A DNA stretch of 64,000 nt from Moritella dasanensis ArB 0140 (lineage in GTDB: Bacteria > Pseudomonadota > Gammaproteobacteria > Enterobacterales > Moritellaceae): assembly GCF_000276805.1 (NCBI RefSeq), contig NZ_AKXQ01000006.1, positions 151,420-215,419 of the forward strand, in the 5' to 3' direction. Below the pieces are notes generated by a model. That model searched no databases. It was not told the DNA's origin and saw only the letters and a list, made by a program, of their open reading frames with translations. Shown one piece after another: positions 63,901 to 64,000 of the stretch. How positions within the stretch are numbered: position 1 is the first letter of the stretch; each line of letters begins with the position of its first letter. A program made the position numbers and the translations under genes.

Positions 63901-63986
63901 TGGTGCCCGAGGCCGGAATTGAACCGGCACGCCTATTAAGCGAGGGATTTTAAATCCCTTGTGTCTACCGATTTCACCACTCGGGC
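63901..63986 (-). tRNA. tRNA-Leu (anticodon UAA), copy 2
   Basis: This is an 86-nt gene with encoded CCA, identical in all positions to copy 1 at 54002-54087. The identity ends one base past the CCA end and exactly at the 5' end of the gene. Its promoter lies beyond the right edge of the window. Confidence 0.96.
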
Positions 63987-64000
63987 ACTGAATTTTTTAT

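Overview
The window looks like a chromosomal segment of a marine, probably cold-adapted gammaproteobacterium. I suspect Moritella or a close relative, but that is an inference from gene content and AT-rich codon use, not a database match. Supporting signs are a single polar-type flagellar/chemotaxis locus with FlrABC, FlhFG and ParC/ParP, a Vibrio-like second EF-G, a cluster of RNA helicases with a cold-shock protein, and a SecDF pair preceded by a gene that resembles the Vibrio arrest peptide VemP. || Layout. (1) 1-3.4 kb: the end of glpA, then glpB and glpC (anaerobic glycerol-3-phosphate dehydrogenase). (2) 3.4-12.6 kb: a possible 35-residue peptide gene among hairpins, dbpA, a cspA-family gene with a consensus promoter and long leader, rhlE, a DUF3087-like membrane protein, a stand-alone second EF-G gene, the L16 hydroxylase gene roxA, and an unrecognised 264-residue protein. 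(3) 12.8-20.0 kb, minus strand: a complete cytochrome c maturation operon, ccmABCDEFGHI. (4) 20.1-50.0 kb, minus strand: one long flagellar/chemotaxis locus. In transcription order it reads flrA, flrBC, fliEFGHIJ, fliKLMNOPQR-flhB, flhA-flhF-flhG-fliA-cheYZAB-parC-parP-cheW, and a DUF2802 gene. Four sigma-54 type promoters can be read, before flrB, fliE, fliK and flhA, and rho-independent terminators separate several of the units. (5) 50.3-53.9 kb, minus strand: secF, secD and the VemP-like gene. (6) 54.0-64.0 kb: two identical tRNA-Leu(UAA) genes bracket an accessory stretch. It holds a VpsR-like sigma-54 activator, a DsbA-like lipoprotein, a large secreted zinc metalloprotease with three 115-residue repeats, and a convergent large secreted protein with DUF11-like repeats, plus two gene-poor stretches of about 0.9 kb. 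|| How the parts fit. FlrA (sigma-70 type promoter containing a 7-bp tandem repeat) would switch on flrBC and the sigma-54 class operons. FlrBC would then drive later genes, and FliA the last class. FlhF and FlhG set flagellar position and number, while ParC and ParP position chemoreceptor arrays through CheA, whose linker carries three copies of a short acidic motif. The secDF operon is probably tuned by export-dependent ribosome stalling on the VemP-like nascent chain, with the secD ribosome-binding site able to pair with a sequence about 100 nt upstream. The strongest lead for something not yet described is this VemP-like/secDF unit. Next are the repeat array in the flrA promoter, the CheA repeats and the small amphipathic peptide gene.
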